Part shown: positions 36,910 to 48,722 of the stretch, piece by piece
Numbering within the stretch: the first letter of the stretch is position 1
How the letters are laid out: each line of letters opens with the position of its first letter
Position numbers and translations under genes: made by a program
Source: Rallus limicola
Lineage: Eukaryota; Chordata; Aves; Gruiformes; Rallidae
Length of the DNA: 64,000 nucleotides
Direction: 5' to 3'
NCBI GenBank assembly: GCA_022605955.1
Contig: JAKCOZ010000001.1
Location: forward strand, 95,946,211 to 96,010,210
The notes under the pieces: generated by a model
Databases searched by the model: none
What the model was told of the DNA's origin: nothing
What the model saw: the letters and a program-made list of their open reading frames with translations, nothing else

Positions 36910-37080
36910 CATGGAATATTCTCTTTGGCCCATCTGGGTCACCTGTCCTGGCATTGACTGTCTGACTGCAACTAAAAACATCAGGGTGTTATCAGCACTG
37001 TTTTCATTTTAACTCCCAAACACAGCATTCCATCCGCTGCTACAAATGAAATTAACTCTATCCTGACTGAAACCAGGACA

Positions 37081-37085
37081 TATAG
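37081..37085. repeat. Target-site duplication of the solo LTR (right copy)
   Basis: TATAG follows the terminal CA of the LTR and matches the left copy at 36,488-36,492. Confidence 0.9.
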
Positions 37086-40000
37086 CTACAAATAAACTTT
37101 ACTTTTTAATATGCTTCTGTGTTGCATGGCTATGTCACTTATCCGCAGGTGACCTGTCCAGGACCTATTCATGTACGGCACCTACTGAGGCAGTGCAGAT
37201 AACTGCACGATGCTCTGATCACACAAAGCTACGGGGGGTTCAAAGCCAGGGTCACAGCTTTTTCTGCATGCACACCCTGCAAGCAGGAAAAGGCCATAGA
37301 GCAGGCAGGACAGGTCCTGCTATTACAGCCCACGCTTTTATCCAGAGATACCGAAGCTGAATTCATGTCAGTTACAACCCCTGAAAATTAATCCGGAACC
37401 AGAAAATGAAACATTCTTTTCAGCTGAGTTTTCTTACAGAAAAGATAATCTCCATCCAGAAGCTAATTATCTGTATACCCAATTCATTATATGCTGAACA
37501 GCATTAACAACCATCCTCAGCTAGGAGAGCTGAATCAGGAAATTGTGGTGCGTAAGCATTTCGGTTGAAAACTTCATCAGTTCCTAAGAAGCTTGTTAAT
37601 GCCGTCCCACCAACAGCCTCCAGCAAGCAGAGGCAGTGTGCAGCACCAGCCAGGTGAACTGCTGGATATCTCACAGGGACCTGACACAAGATGGGAGGGA
37701 GCACATGCTGCCCTGCTTACGGCTGCAGTCGGTGCTGGTCAGTGGCACACTGACAAGACTGGGCTAAACAGGAGGCTGATCTGATCTGATCTGACAATGA
37801 GTGAGGTCTTAAGATAAAGCGTTAAAGGAACAGCATCAAATTCAAATTATCCCCATATGCATCTTTTTAAAAAGCAACAGGGGTAGGAATCATCAGGGGA
37901 AAAAAAGGGAAAAAAAAAAAAAAGAATCCTAAGTAAATCAAAGCTCATCACCACCAATAAGCACAAATGTCTAAAATAAAACTTTTTCTTTAAAAATCAT
38001 TATTAACTTTTAAATATTATTATTTACACTATTATTAAAAACAAAGTCTCTTTGTGGTAGAATTTTAACAACATAAGAGTATCCCTGTAGTACTATTCAA
38101 AAGCACACTATGCTGCTGTGGGTTTTGGTCCTACCTACTTTGGTTTAGTACCTGACAGTGTGCTCTGCTACTCTTCTTACTAAATAAGTGAATAAAGACT
38201 TAATGCTTGTATTTTTGTTGCCAAATTATGGCAGCGTGAATGGGAAAAGGATAGCAAGAGAAGCGTGACGTGTTAAAAGTGAGATCTCTTTGTTTCTGTT
38301 TTGAAGAAGGATATGCAAACATGAATCATACATCTTGCTTCTGCTACAGTAACTCAATATCCTCTGCTTGGTTAAATAACAGACACTTGGCACATACAAA
38401 AGTGACATTCTTGCCAAGAACTGAAATTTGCAGCAACTCTGAGCTCTGTTGAAACCCCAGTGTTGATACTTAAGTTGTACACAGCACTCCACCAGGATCA
38501 GCTGCAACATGTTAAATGAGTATTCAGCATCAGAATGACTATTTAAATCTCTCACCATCTATGAAACAGTCATACTGAAGCTGTAAGGAAGGCTTTTGAA
38601 AAGACCTCCAGGAGAACAGAAGGTTTTTTATGTGCTGCAGTGCATTAAAAAACACCATAAAGATACAAAATGACAGAAGCCATGTAAGTTCAGAAAAGTT
38701 GTCTAATAGTGGCATCAATGCAAAATCAGTCCTTGTGTGGTGCTCCAGAAAAAGCTGAAAAGTCAGAGGTAGTACGTCTTAAAACAAATAAAAAACGAAC
38801 TGGTTATCTTGTACTTTTTTTACCAACTTAAGTCAATGTAAGTAAAATAGATGAAAAATGTCTAGACACCTAACCTTGTCTACCAAGTTTTTACAGGAGT
38901 CCAAACAGTTGGCAGTAGTTTCTTCCTGAGAGCTACCAAAGTCTGATTTCTAATTTAGTGTTATGCTTTAAGGAGGGGAAAAACAGGCCTCCCTGTAGCC
39001 CATTCAGTGCTCATATATGTCTTTGTTCTTGTTTAGCTTCCGCGGAGCTGACACAAATGACTTGAAGATCCTTTTTAACATATCTATTCACTGTGAATAA
39101 ATACATCTGTAGCCTCCTCCCATTCAAACATACTGTGAGCTTACAGCTTCATCCTTCCTGCAGAGCTAAATCCCTGCATGTATAGAGCAATTCACTGTCT
39201 TAGCTCTTCTCCTGCAAACATTTGCCTGATTTACACTTCTTTAGAGCTGCAAGTTGTTCAGAACCAGGTCTGCACGGGATAGTGATGTACTTACTGCCCG
39301 CCCATTGCCCACTTTGAGGCAGAACCACTATTGCCTTTACTCTGAATTGCTGAATTAACCACATGAAGATGAAAGCATGCTTAACATACCGCTGGGGACA
39401 GCCACCAGTTAGCTGGAAACTTTTTATAATTTTTCCCATTGTCCTGATTATAAGACTTTATGATTCAACCTACAATCTCTTTAGCCTTTGTTCAGGAGAA
39501 ATGATGATTAAAACCTTTTCATTGCTGTAAGGATGCTGGAGGATAATACAGGTAGCCAGTGCCATTCCAGTTTCTCAGCCACTTGTTCACCAAATATGTA
39601 TGTTAAAATTACTCATGTCCTAGACATCCTCTAGTTAAAAGAATGAGCATTTCCTATGATATCTGTTCTTTATTAATATGGACTGTTTTAGTAGCAATAC
39701 ATTAGTCTACCTTGAAATTCATATACCTACAACTAAAGTTACCTATCTCACATAAAAGATCCAGTATGGTCAGTGAAAGAACAGTGATGGACTTGCATTT
39801 ATAACTTATAAAAATGGAAAAGACAGGCTAGCTTTTACTTTGCTACTACTCCTTCCTTATAACTGCTGGTAAAAGACCAAGGCTGGTATACAATTCTCTA
39901 ACATATGGATGCCTAGCACCATTTTAGATGCCTGGGGGTATCTGAGACATCTGCATAGCGCTGGCAGATATGATTTAGGGGAAGCCCATCTCTGGATAGG

Positions 40001-40819
40001 TGGAAGTTGTGGAAAAGGTGAATATGCAATGGCTTCTAAAGCAGTCCTGCTAACAAAAAATAGCCTATGCTGAGGCAACTGAATCCTGCTGTTAGCGTCA
40101 GCTGATGGGATTCAACACAAAATGTAGACAGCTAAAAATTGAGGTCAGCATGTGAGATTGGTGTCTAAGCTCCCGTGACAGTCAAGCGTGATCTAGTCAA
40201 TATAGTCAAAGGGGTCTAGAAATATTCAGTAAGCCATCCAGGAGATGTCTGCTTTAAGGTGTTTTCTTGGCTCCGTTGGCTTTATTGACTGTAAGGGGAA
40301 TTATGATGCATAGCTCACGTCAATCTGAGCCTCTCCCAAGTGTCTCTCCGCATAGAGACCATGCACACGCATCACAAAGCCATAAACAAGCCTTCGACTT
40401 GATTTAATATACACTTTCCCTCCTCGTTGTGAAATTGATAAGGACATTATCATTATGCAGGCAGAAGGAGGCACTGCGAATGGCAAAACACATGGCTGTT
40501 GCGGACCTCTCAGGCTCTGCTCCCAGCCCCGGCTGCAGAGGCTGTACCTGGTGTGCACTGACCCCTCCAGGAGACCCGGCCTCCCTGATGCCCTGAGGAG
40601 TTCGGCTGGCCAGAGGTGAACCAGGTCACCTTCCCTTCCTCCCTGGCTGCCAATTTTTCCCTGCGGTGACACTGCTCAAAGCTGTAATTTCTGCAGCTTA
40701 CTCCATCAAAACACACATCCCGCAGATACTCCCTTTCTCCAGGTTGAACGGGAAGGATATAATTCATTTGCAAAATACCCTTTATAGTTCCCTGCAATTT
40801 TGCTCTTAAAGCTGTCAAT
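37086..40819. other. Unique non-coding sequence
   Basis: No gene was recognised. A (CTGAT) tandem of nearly four units lies at 37,776-37,794, and a G/A-run patch at about 37,896-37,924. The minus-strand frames at 40,301-40,672 (123 codons) and 40,510-40,818 (102 codons) overlap each other in a GC-richer patch and show no recognisable domain, so neither is called. Confidence 0.55.
37776..37794. repeat. Short (CTGAT)n tandem repeat
   Basis: Three full CTGAT units plus CTGA lie in tandem, preceded by GGAGG and followed by CAATGAG. It is a small pentanucleotide repeat. Confidence 0.85.
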
Positions 40820-41230
40820 AAATAAAGTAACTGTCACTGTTTAATACCTATTAAACTCTATAAAAGCACTAATCAAGAGATCTGTTACTGAATTATAAAG
40901 TTCTATAATGACGGTGTCCCACATGATTATTATTTCTGCCGAGGGAGAAGCAATTTCTGTAACATAAAAACGTAAAATGAAGGGTTAAAGAAGTAAGTCG
41001 GTAGCCTGTGCATGTTTATTAAAAAGAATGGTAAAAGAACATTGGAAAGGTCTAATTAAGAGAGTTTGCCATGTTTGGTTCTTTCTTATAATTAAGACAA
41101 ATCTGTGGATTATTTTCTATCAACTGAAAAAGTTGTAGGCTCATTATACATTGCACTTTAATTATGCACTTACTCCACCAAAATGCTACATCTGACTCAT
41201 GATTTAGACACGGTACAATAAATACAGAGA
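40820..41230. promoter_or_regulatory. Candidate conserved non-coding element
   Basis: The stretch is free of repeats and open frames. It contains CACTAATCAAG, ATGATTATTATT, TCTAATTAAGAG, TTATAATTAAGAC, TGCACTTTAATTATGCAC and TGACTCATGATT (an AP-1/MAF-like site), spread over about 400 bases. It resembles a developmental enhancer in composition. Conservation was not tested. Confidence 0.25.
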
Positions 41231-44200
41231 ACTACTGCAAAAAATTCTCCATTGCATTTAAGCATCAAGGAGGTGTAACAAAGTCTTTCTTAATTCATGC
41301 AGTTTCTAAAAATATGTGGTATTTATTCAGGACAGTAACAGAAACGTACAGAGCTTTCATCCCTTTTAAAATACTTTTTTTTTGTCAGTGAACTATGGAG
41401 GACACCTTGCCTTACTTCTTCTATTTAAAGAAAAATAAGCCCAGACCTCCTTCTCCACCATTTCTTCACCTTCCTTTCTCCACTACCACAAATTAAAAGC
41501 TCATGCAGGATTATTATTATTTTTTTTTAAGAAGGGTTCTTTCCTTTATGGGATAAAAAATATCCACTTAACTGGCTAAAGGGGAAAAAAAAATGTAGCT
41601 GAAGAGTCCTTAAAGCAAAGTCTACAACTCCAGAAGAGAAGGATGTAGGAAAATAATTAGAAATTTTAAATTTAAACAAAAAGCCCACTTCTGCATTTGG
41701 GACTGTTGACAAAATGTTCTACCTTGTCTTCCTCATCTTTAAATCCCAAGGCGGACAGGCTCAGAAACATACAATATCCAGGGTTGGCAACTAAGTAGTT
41801 CAGGAAGGCTTGATTCTTTACTTTACTGGCATTGTGATGTTAACAAGCATTTTCAACTGGGAAATGGGAGTGCCAAAGGGTTAAGGAGTGCCATTGCCTT
41901 TTTCTTATGCGTTTCATGGGGACAAATGAACCTGAAGCAGAAGAGAACCCAAAACCAAGCAAAGAATATAACTGTTTTAGAGCAGTGCCTCAAGCAACCA
42001 AACTGATTCTCTCTGTATTTTATGTGGAGTGCTCCAAAGGAAAGCAAATTATGGCTACTGTCCTCACAATAATGATTACACCAGAGCAGGAACTGTTTAA
42101 AACGTATGTATTTGACTTTAAAGACTCCATCCCTACTTTTCTATCTCCATATGCCTGCTTGAGTTTATATTCTTCACTTAGTCATAACCTATTTAAGTAA
42201 AAAGTGAAGAAACGACAGAATCAGAAGCACTTAAATGACAGAGCCAGGATTTTGCAATTCTCACGAGTGTGTCCTTAGCTGAGATTGCCTTAAGCAACTG
42301 GCCTCAGGGAAACTGACCTACAAGCATACATTTTAGTTGAGTTTAATGAGATTTGGATGAGGCTCCAAAAATAAGGAGCGTGATTCAGATGCATTTGTAA
42401 TCCTTGAGAGATGGAGGTAATGCAGTTCAGTAATTCCATAGCTAATGCACCTAAAATGTTTACAGAGGAAAGTGCTTCAATTATAAAATTGTCCCAGGAA
42501 CCTTACCGGTAACCTGAAAAATGCACAACACTAAAAAACCCATGCAAGTTATTTCTAACCACATTTCAGAAAAGAAAGGAAATTAGAAAGAAAATGTGGG
42601 GAACAAAAGGGAAAAGACTGCAAGAAACAAAATAGTATAAATTGAGAATAATTGTATTACGTTGCCTCAAAATTAAACTATTTTCACATTTTAGATAGCT
42701 CAGTACTGGAATATGTCCTTAGCAAGAGATTTTACACAAAGCAGGCAAAGCCAGGCAGAACATATGCCTAGCAAATAGTCTGCAGCCTTAATGTCCTTTC
42801 TATGTTCTTGATGTCACTCTTGCAGGATTCCTGCTTCTCTGCCAACATGGGAGGTTAAAAATGGCGTGCATCTATTAGGATTAGTTTGGATACACAGACT
42901 GGAATATTACTGCCTGACATTCGTATGACCCTTTAACATGTGTACATGCAAGTAGTATACTACTCCTCATCACTACTTTTACAGTCTCATTAACAAAACG
43001 TTGGGAAGGAAAAATTATGGTTAACACACAGAGAAAGGCTTTTTCGTGTTGTGAGATGTTAATTAGATTATAATTCAACTTTACAGACAAGAAACATTTC
43101 ACCTGCTTTATTCCTGCTCTCAGAAAAATCCTGCAGAAATATGTACACACACACACAGAGAAATACACAGATGATATATCGTAAATAACTGTCAAGCACT
43201 GGTGAACCCTGGTACTCTGATGGTTAACTGAAAAGGTAGCATTCCTTTGAGAGGATAAAAGGAATAAAGTTCTGGAAGCCAGAGGTAATATTTCAGCCTC
43301 AGATTTTATTAGACACAGTTTCGTTCCTAAGCATAGTATGTCCCATAGAGCTAGAGAAATTACTATCTCTGGTTCTCAAAGATTGGAATCCTTCATCTCT
43401 CTCATAATCCCTCAGTAAGAAACAGAAAATCACTTTCAACATCTCCATAACACCTTTAATTTTTCATGTTGAATGTTCTTTTTATTGCTCATCTAAGAAA
43501 GGTGCCAAAGTCTTAGGTACCACTTATTAGTTCATACCAGTTTATTGCTTCTTTTAAAATATGGTGCTTCCATTCCCCAACTATTTGCTTTACACAGTGA
43601 TATATATATATCAGCCCATCACTCTTTTCTTTCAAAAAAGGCTGGGGGAAGGAGCTGAAAGAGGTTTTTGCTGCAGGATCCCATCAGTCCAAGAGCCTAT
43701 ATATTCACCTAATTTGGTGCAATCAAATTGAATGCAAATGTGAAGGCCTCCGAAAAATTGGAGAAAAGAAAACACGCATTTCAATGACTGGATACATCCT
43801 TTGTAACTTCTATAGGTGGTAAAATACAAGAGAAATATTGAGGTAGAATGGGTAGATGATGTTAATGTGAGTGTTCAATTCTCACAGAATATATATAAAA
43901 AAAGTATCCCTAATGATTTTATTTACAGAAAAAAAATAGTAACTATGAAATCAAATCCATTCTTTTATGAAATAATATATACCATTGAAGTCCTGCATAG
44001 TACTAAGGCTACCAGACCCCACGATCAACGTCAGGAAGTTCAAAAGCCCAGATTTTCCCACGTTTTAAGTATTTCAGGGCAGGGCAAGAAAAATAACTAG
44101 TTTAGCTCTAAGATGACACAAAACAGACACAAGTGAGGCAGAACGATGTTGCTCTGCCATGCTGCAGCCTCTATTGCTGAGCACTATTATGCCTAGAAAT

Positions 44201-44999
44201 GTAACAAATACCTCAACATATCATTTACTATAATATTAATATAATAATAATGTTACCTCTCTCCCTTCTTGTCAAACACAGAAGAATATCCCAAAGCTGA
44301 AACAATGGTGATCAGGATTTTTTTAAGGATTCCAAGTCAAAACGTGGTGTCTTGGTGTGTTTATATATGCCTTATCTAACCAGAGGATTCCCCTCTTTAC
44401 CAATCTGACTTTCACTGAAGAAATTAAATGACTTATTCTTCAGGTATCTACAAAGTATTTATAAAAAGAATATGGAGAGCTCATTACTGTTTTTTAAGGC
44501 AAGAGCATATAGAAATTTGCAAATTACATGCCCATTTTATCCACAGAAAAACTATTTCAGGGTTAGTCAAAATTTTCCAGGTTTTTTTTCTTTGTTGTTG
44601 TTCTCTGTTTGTTTTCTTTAATCAGAATGGAAGTTTCAACCATAAACCAGACTAAAACTCAGATTCTTTTTATACATTTCGCGACACCCCAGTGTGGCTT
44701 GTCATTTAGCACTGGTTTACTATGCAGGTGCTTCAACATTTTCCTAAATTGCATCTCAGTAATATCAAGAAAATAATTTCTTTTTAAAGAAAAATATTTC
44801 AGAAAAGTCAGCTTTCCATATAATAGTTTTTCACAGATATTTAAGCCTAATGCAACAGCTTATGATTAATAAAGTCTCTGAGCTTTAAATCATTTGCTTT
44901 TAAAAATGTGTGCTCTTCAAAAGAAACAGAATGAAAAGCAATACAGAGAGGGTAAAACAGCAGCAACATCTGCATCTTCAAGTCTATTTTAGATCTGCA
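41231..44999. other. Unique AT-rich non-coding sequence
   Basis: Reading frames do not exceed 104 codons and have no recognisable motif. Minor simple repeats are (CA)n at about 43,144-43,158, a palindromic TGATATATATATATCA at about 43,598-43,613 and a TAA-rich run at about 44,228-44,252. No transposon was recognised. Confidence 0.6.
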
Positions 45000-45300
45000 T
45001 AAGTTAGCAGCTTAGTTTTAATGGCACTGAGCTGCTTTATGCTGATGGCCTGCTGTTACTGATCCTGAGAGCATAACGAAGAGCATTAAGTGTTTAAATA
45101 TAGATGTCAATAAAATACATGACAAATAATGGCAGATAGTGGGAGTTTGCAGAGATCTACCACGCTGATAGAAGTTGTAATAGACCAGTAATGAGAAACG
45201 GCCCAGAGAAAACTGATAGGAGATTGATCAAAATAATTCATAAAGCCTCCCTATTTCTGATAAAGAGCTTTTCTAAGAGAGCACATTATAGGCCAGAAGA
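45000..45300. promoter_or_regulatory. Candidate conserved non-coding element
   Basis: This is repeat-free sequence of balanced composition with stops in all frames. It includes GCATTAAGTG, AGATGTCAATAAAAT, TGACAAATAATGGCAG, TTGATCAAAATAATTCATAAA and CTGATAA motifs, of NKX, HOX/TALE and GATA types. It looks like a conserved regulatory element, but this is judged by eye only. Confidence 0.2.
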
Positions 45301-48300
45301 CTTGGTTGTGAATTTACGTCCCACTAGCACCTCCACACTGACTCCATGACTGCACACGTTGCACTCAGGCTGGTGAAACCAAGTAAGCTTCCTCACGCCA
45401 CGTGCCACATTGCCCAAACTTTTTGAAATCTGGCACTGATCATTCAAGGGGACTATTGCATGTTCCTCACTAAATTGCCAAGGTGTTAATCACGCGTGGC
45501 TCTGAAAGAAATAGCATTTAAGACCGCTGCAGGAAGCGAATGGGTTTCAATTCTCTTACTCATAACCATTTTGCCATCTCATAAATCATTTAAGACTACA
45601 GCTACCAAGCAGCAAGCAGCCAGTCTGCTAGGCAGTAATCTATCTAAAATGTTATTTGGAAAACAAAATAAAATGATGTGTGTGGAAAGGAAAAGGGAGA
45701 GGGGACTCAGCTGTAAGGTAAAAAAATAACAGGTGATCTCTTGGTATTCAATGCTACGTGATTCTTAACATTTCAGTGTCTGGCTTAACACATTTTGCAA
45801 CTAAAGCAAACATACACATATCTATACCTATATGCAGATATATATAAAATAAAGCAATGAATTACAAAATTCCAGTGTGTAAGACTGTATCCAGTAAACT
45901 TTAAGCCACTGGACAGCAAAGGAACAACTGGAAAGAAATTGTACATCATCTGATGTTTAATGACCCAGGAATCAAAAAGCAGCACATGAATACAATTATC
46001 TCCTAAGTTCTGCTCCAGCTACAAAGTTGTTATGGGACTGAACTGCTGGGAGATGACATGAGCTAAAACAGTATGAGGAGAAAGATGGAAACTCTCAGAC
46101 TAGTCTTTCTTCAAGTAGTAATAATAGTAATAATAAATATTTAAATTTGTGTTGCATACTGTTAGGAGAAATATGGAAGTTAAGAATGTTTGCTTGAAAA
46201 GATTCACATCCAGTAAGCTTCAAACATTTTTGAAGACTTCTCCAGCTTATTTCAATAAGCTCCAACTAGTTCCACAAATTCTCTCCAAACATGATCAGTC
46301 CTAATATCACTTCTGACGTTCTTTCTCTTTCTGTTCAACCAGTTTTCCTGGAAAAACAGTCCTCTTGTGGCATCAGAAGAATAAATAGTCTAGGTTATGA
46401 ATACTATATTTTTTCCCCCTAATTTTCCCGTTCTCTCCTATTTATTATTTTCTCAGAATGATGCCTCTGATCTTCACAATGAAACAACAATGGTTCTTTT
46501 TGCAAGTATCTGTTCCACTGCAACTTCCCCTTTGAGCCAATTACTTATTTCAATACTGGTTTATGCAGACTTCTAAGTATAAGCCAGGTCATTTTTGCTT
46601 AACCATTCTTTGCAATATTACATTTTCCACAAAAAACACCCCAGATCTTAAGATGCAGAAAGATAATACTTTCCTACAGTTTCTCTAGCTACTTGGAAAA
46701 TTTGTTGTGCTGATAGGAACTTCAGACAAATTTGGAAACTACATTATTTAACATACACTCCCTGAGCATTCTGAACACTGATGGAAGTCAATATTTTCTT
46801 CCAAAATATTCACATCATCACTTATCTGTTTCCAACTTTGGCATAACAACCTGTGTCATCATCTTGCACAAAACCCAATAAAAGTTAGTCTGACTTCTTA
46901 CTACTTGGTAATGTGTAGTCTTTCAGAACTACGAGGCTCAAAGGACCACCAACATAAATCCTTTCTCTGTCTTTTTATTAATCCACCTAGTTCAGCACAC
47001 ATCATGGTGAGGGTGGAACTGTGCCACTCAAGACCTGTAATATGCACTGTATTCTAGAAGGTATAAAAATCCAAAAATGCAAAATAACAAACCCAGAGAC
47101 ATCTCTCGGATGCAAGGACATATTTTTCTAATTCAAACTTCTGCTAGTATTAATTCACAGTGTGTAGAAGAAAAGACACTCAGAAGTATGTACAAATATT
47201 GTTTTCAACAACTGACCACTTTCCTTTTTTCAGTACCCTCCAGAAATACAATACCCAAGACAATACTCCTGAGCATAGTTTAAATAGGAAGTTCCTGGAA
47301 ACTTAATGCAAAAAATCTCAAGTGTGGAAAACAGTCTGGTTTTGTTTGCTAAGTGGCTTCACACTAAGCTTTTGATCCAGGTGTTGTGGGAATGGAACTG
47401 ACACATACTGCACTTCCAAGATTTTAATGATGCCCAGAGAATTCATTTTCTTTTACACTCTGACAATGGGAAACATGGCCTCCTTATGTACGACATAAAA
47501 TCTAATAAAGAAGCCAGCTGTTCTTTCCCTGGTGAACCCTGCAACTCCAGTCTGAAGTACGGTGGTTTCAGGTTTTTCAAGAAAAAGAAGTTGAGTAATC
47601 ATACTGTACCTGGACAAGTACAATACGCTCGACTCTTCGTTCTCCCTGGCTACATATATCAAATGCACAGAAAGAAGTTGTACAGCTGGCTGGTATAAAC
47701 TATTAAAGTAACGTTTCTGCTTAACAGCTAGGTGGTTTTACAGTTTCTTGGCTTTCCCTGCCATAGTATTCTAAAGTATACCCTTTCCTTCCTAACATCT
47801 CTCATAAACACCTAGTGTAATAATGCAAGCTGACATAGCTGTTCTGCCAAATGCTGGCTACCTAGTGAAAACAGGCAAAGCAAATATTATGCACTTATTG
47901 TGTGCTAATTGAGAGACCCTAGCAGCATCAGAGGCCAAATTCTACTCTTGGCAACAACAGCAAACGCTGATGTTTTGAGACTACAATCCCAACAAGAGGA
48001 TTGCTTGGGTTTCCCATCTTTCTCATTGCCATAGTCTAAAAAAATTCAAGACTGTTACAATATCTGTATCACACAGGATTATAGTGCAGCTGGTAGTGTG
48101 CAGCTGCAGAAATGTTGCCCCGGGTTATGTTGCTCTAACTGCCATCCTGGGGACACATCTACATTCCATGTTTGGAGAACATACAAATGAGGGAACCTTC
48201 TGTGTTTGAAATGCAATCCTTCATCTCAGCTTTGAAGTTGCAGTAACAACTAAGAAACATTAAAAAATCACAGTTTTAACCTTTTTTGAGTTTTAACTAA

Positions 48301-48639
48301 GCATGCACACCCTCTTCCTGCAGGTCATCCTTCCAGGGCCCTCTCCGGACAGTTATTACACAGTCAGCTCCTTCATGGCAAGGCTAAGACATAGGATGGG
48401 CTCGAGGGTGAGGATGTCAGTGTAAATGCAGGTTCAAAGGCAAAGTTAAAGGAAAATATAGCCAAATCATTCCTTCCCTGTCTCTACAAGAGACAAAATA
48501 AAACTGGACAAATACACAGAAAGTTCCTATCTACAAAAAAGGCTCTGCCCAACTGATACACAGTATAACACTAAACACTAATTTAAAATCTTCCACTGAT
48601 TGCTTGTGGTATGAAGTACAGCAATTTTTATCATACATA
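45301..48639. other. Unique non-coding sequence
   Basis: No reading frame longer than 77 codons and no recognised family. A TAA-rich short repeat lies at about 46,116-46,138. Otherwise I see nothing in this stretch. Confidence 0.6.
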
Positions 48640-48722
48640 CATATATATATGTGTGTGTGTATATATACATATAAATGTGTATATATATGTGTTTGTGTGT
48701 ATATACATACATACATATATAA
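48640..48722. repeat. Compound TA/TG/CATA microsatellite
   Basis: Alternating (TA)n, (TG)n and CATA units are mixed over about 80 bases. Reading frames on both strands rich in Tyr, Ile and Val (48,531-48,731 -, 48,604-48,846 +, 48,611-48,838 +) are produced by the repeat and are not genes. Confidence 0.9.

Larger units (their letters stand above)
36493..37080 (-). mobile_element. Solo LTR of an endogenous retrovirus (ERVL-like), complete
   Basis: The 588-base element begins TGTCGTGGTTTCA and ends TGAAACCAGGACA. These ends form a 13-base terminal inverted repeat with one mismatch and carry the TG...CA borders of an LTR. It is flanked by the perfect duplication TATAG. The body resembles an avian LTR family I know from neoavian genomes: AAGGATAGTTTACTAA, CAATGCAGTTTCTCACC, a CpG-rich middle, CATGGAATATTCTCTTTGGCC, AACATCAGGGTGTTATCAGC and TTAACTCTATCCTGACTGAAACC. 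By comparison with that family the retroviral sense is the - strand. No gag, pol or env sequence remains, so it arose by recombination between two LTRs. The intact ends and duplication indicate a fairly recent insertion. The ERVL assignment rests on duplication length and recalled similarity. Confidence 0.9.

Noticed and set aside
36450..37012. Reading frames on both strands at 36.4-37.0 kb (74-92 codons)
   Set aside because: They lie inside the solo LTR and reflect its purine-rich and CpG-rich segments; no viral gene remains.
40301..40818. Two overlapping minus-strand frames (123 and 102 codons)
   Set aside because: They occupy different frames of the same GC-richer patch, have no recognised domain, and show no splice or promoter context.
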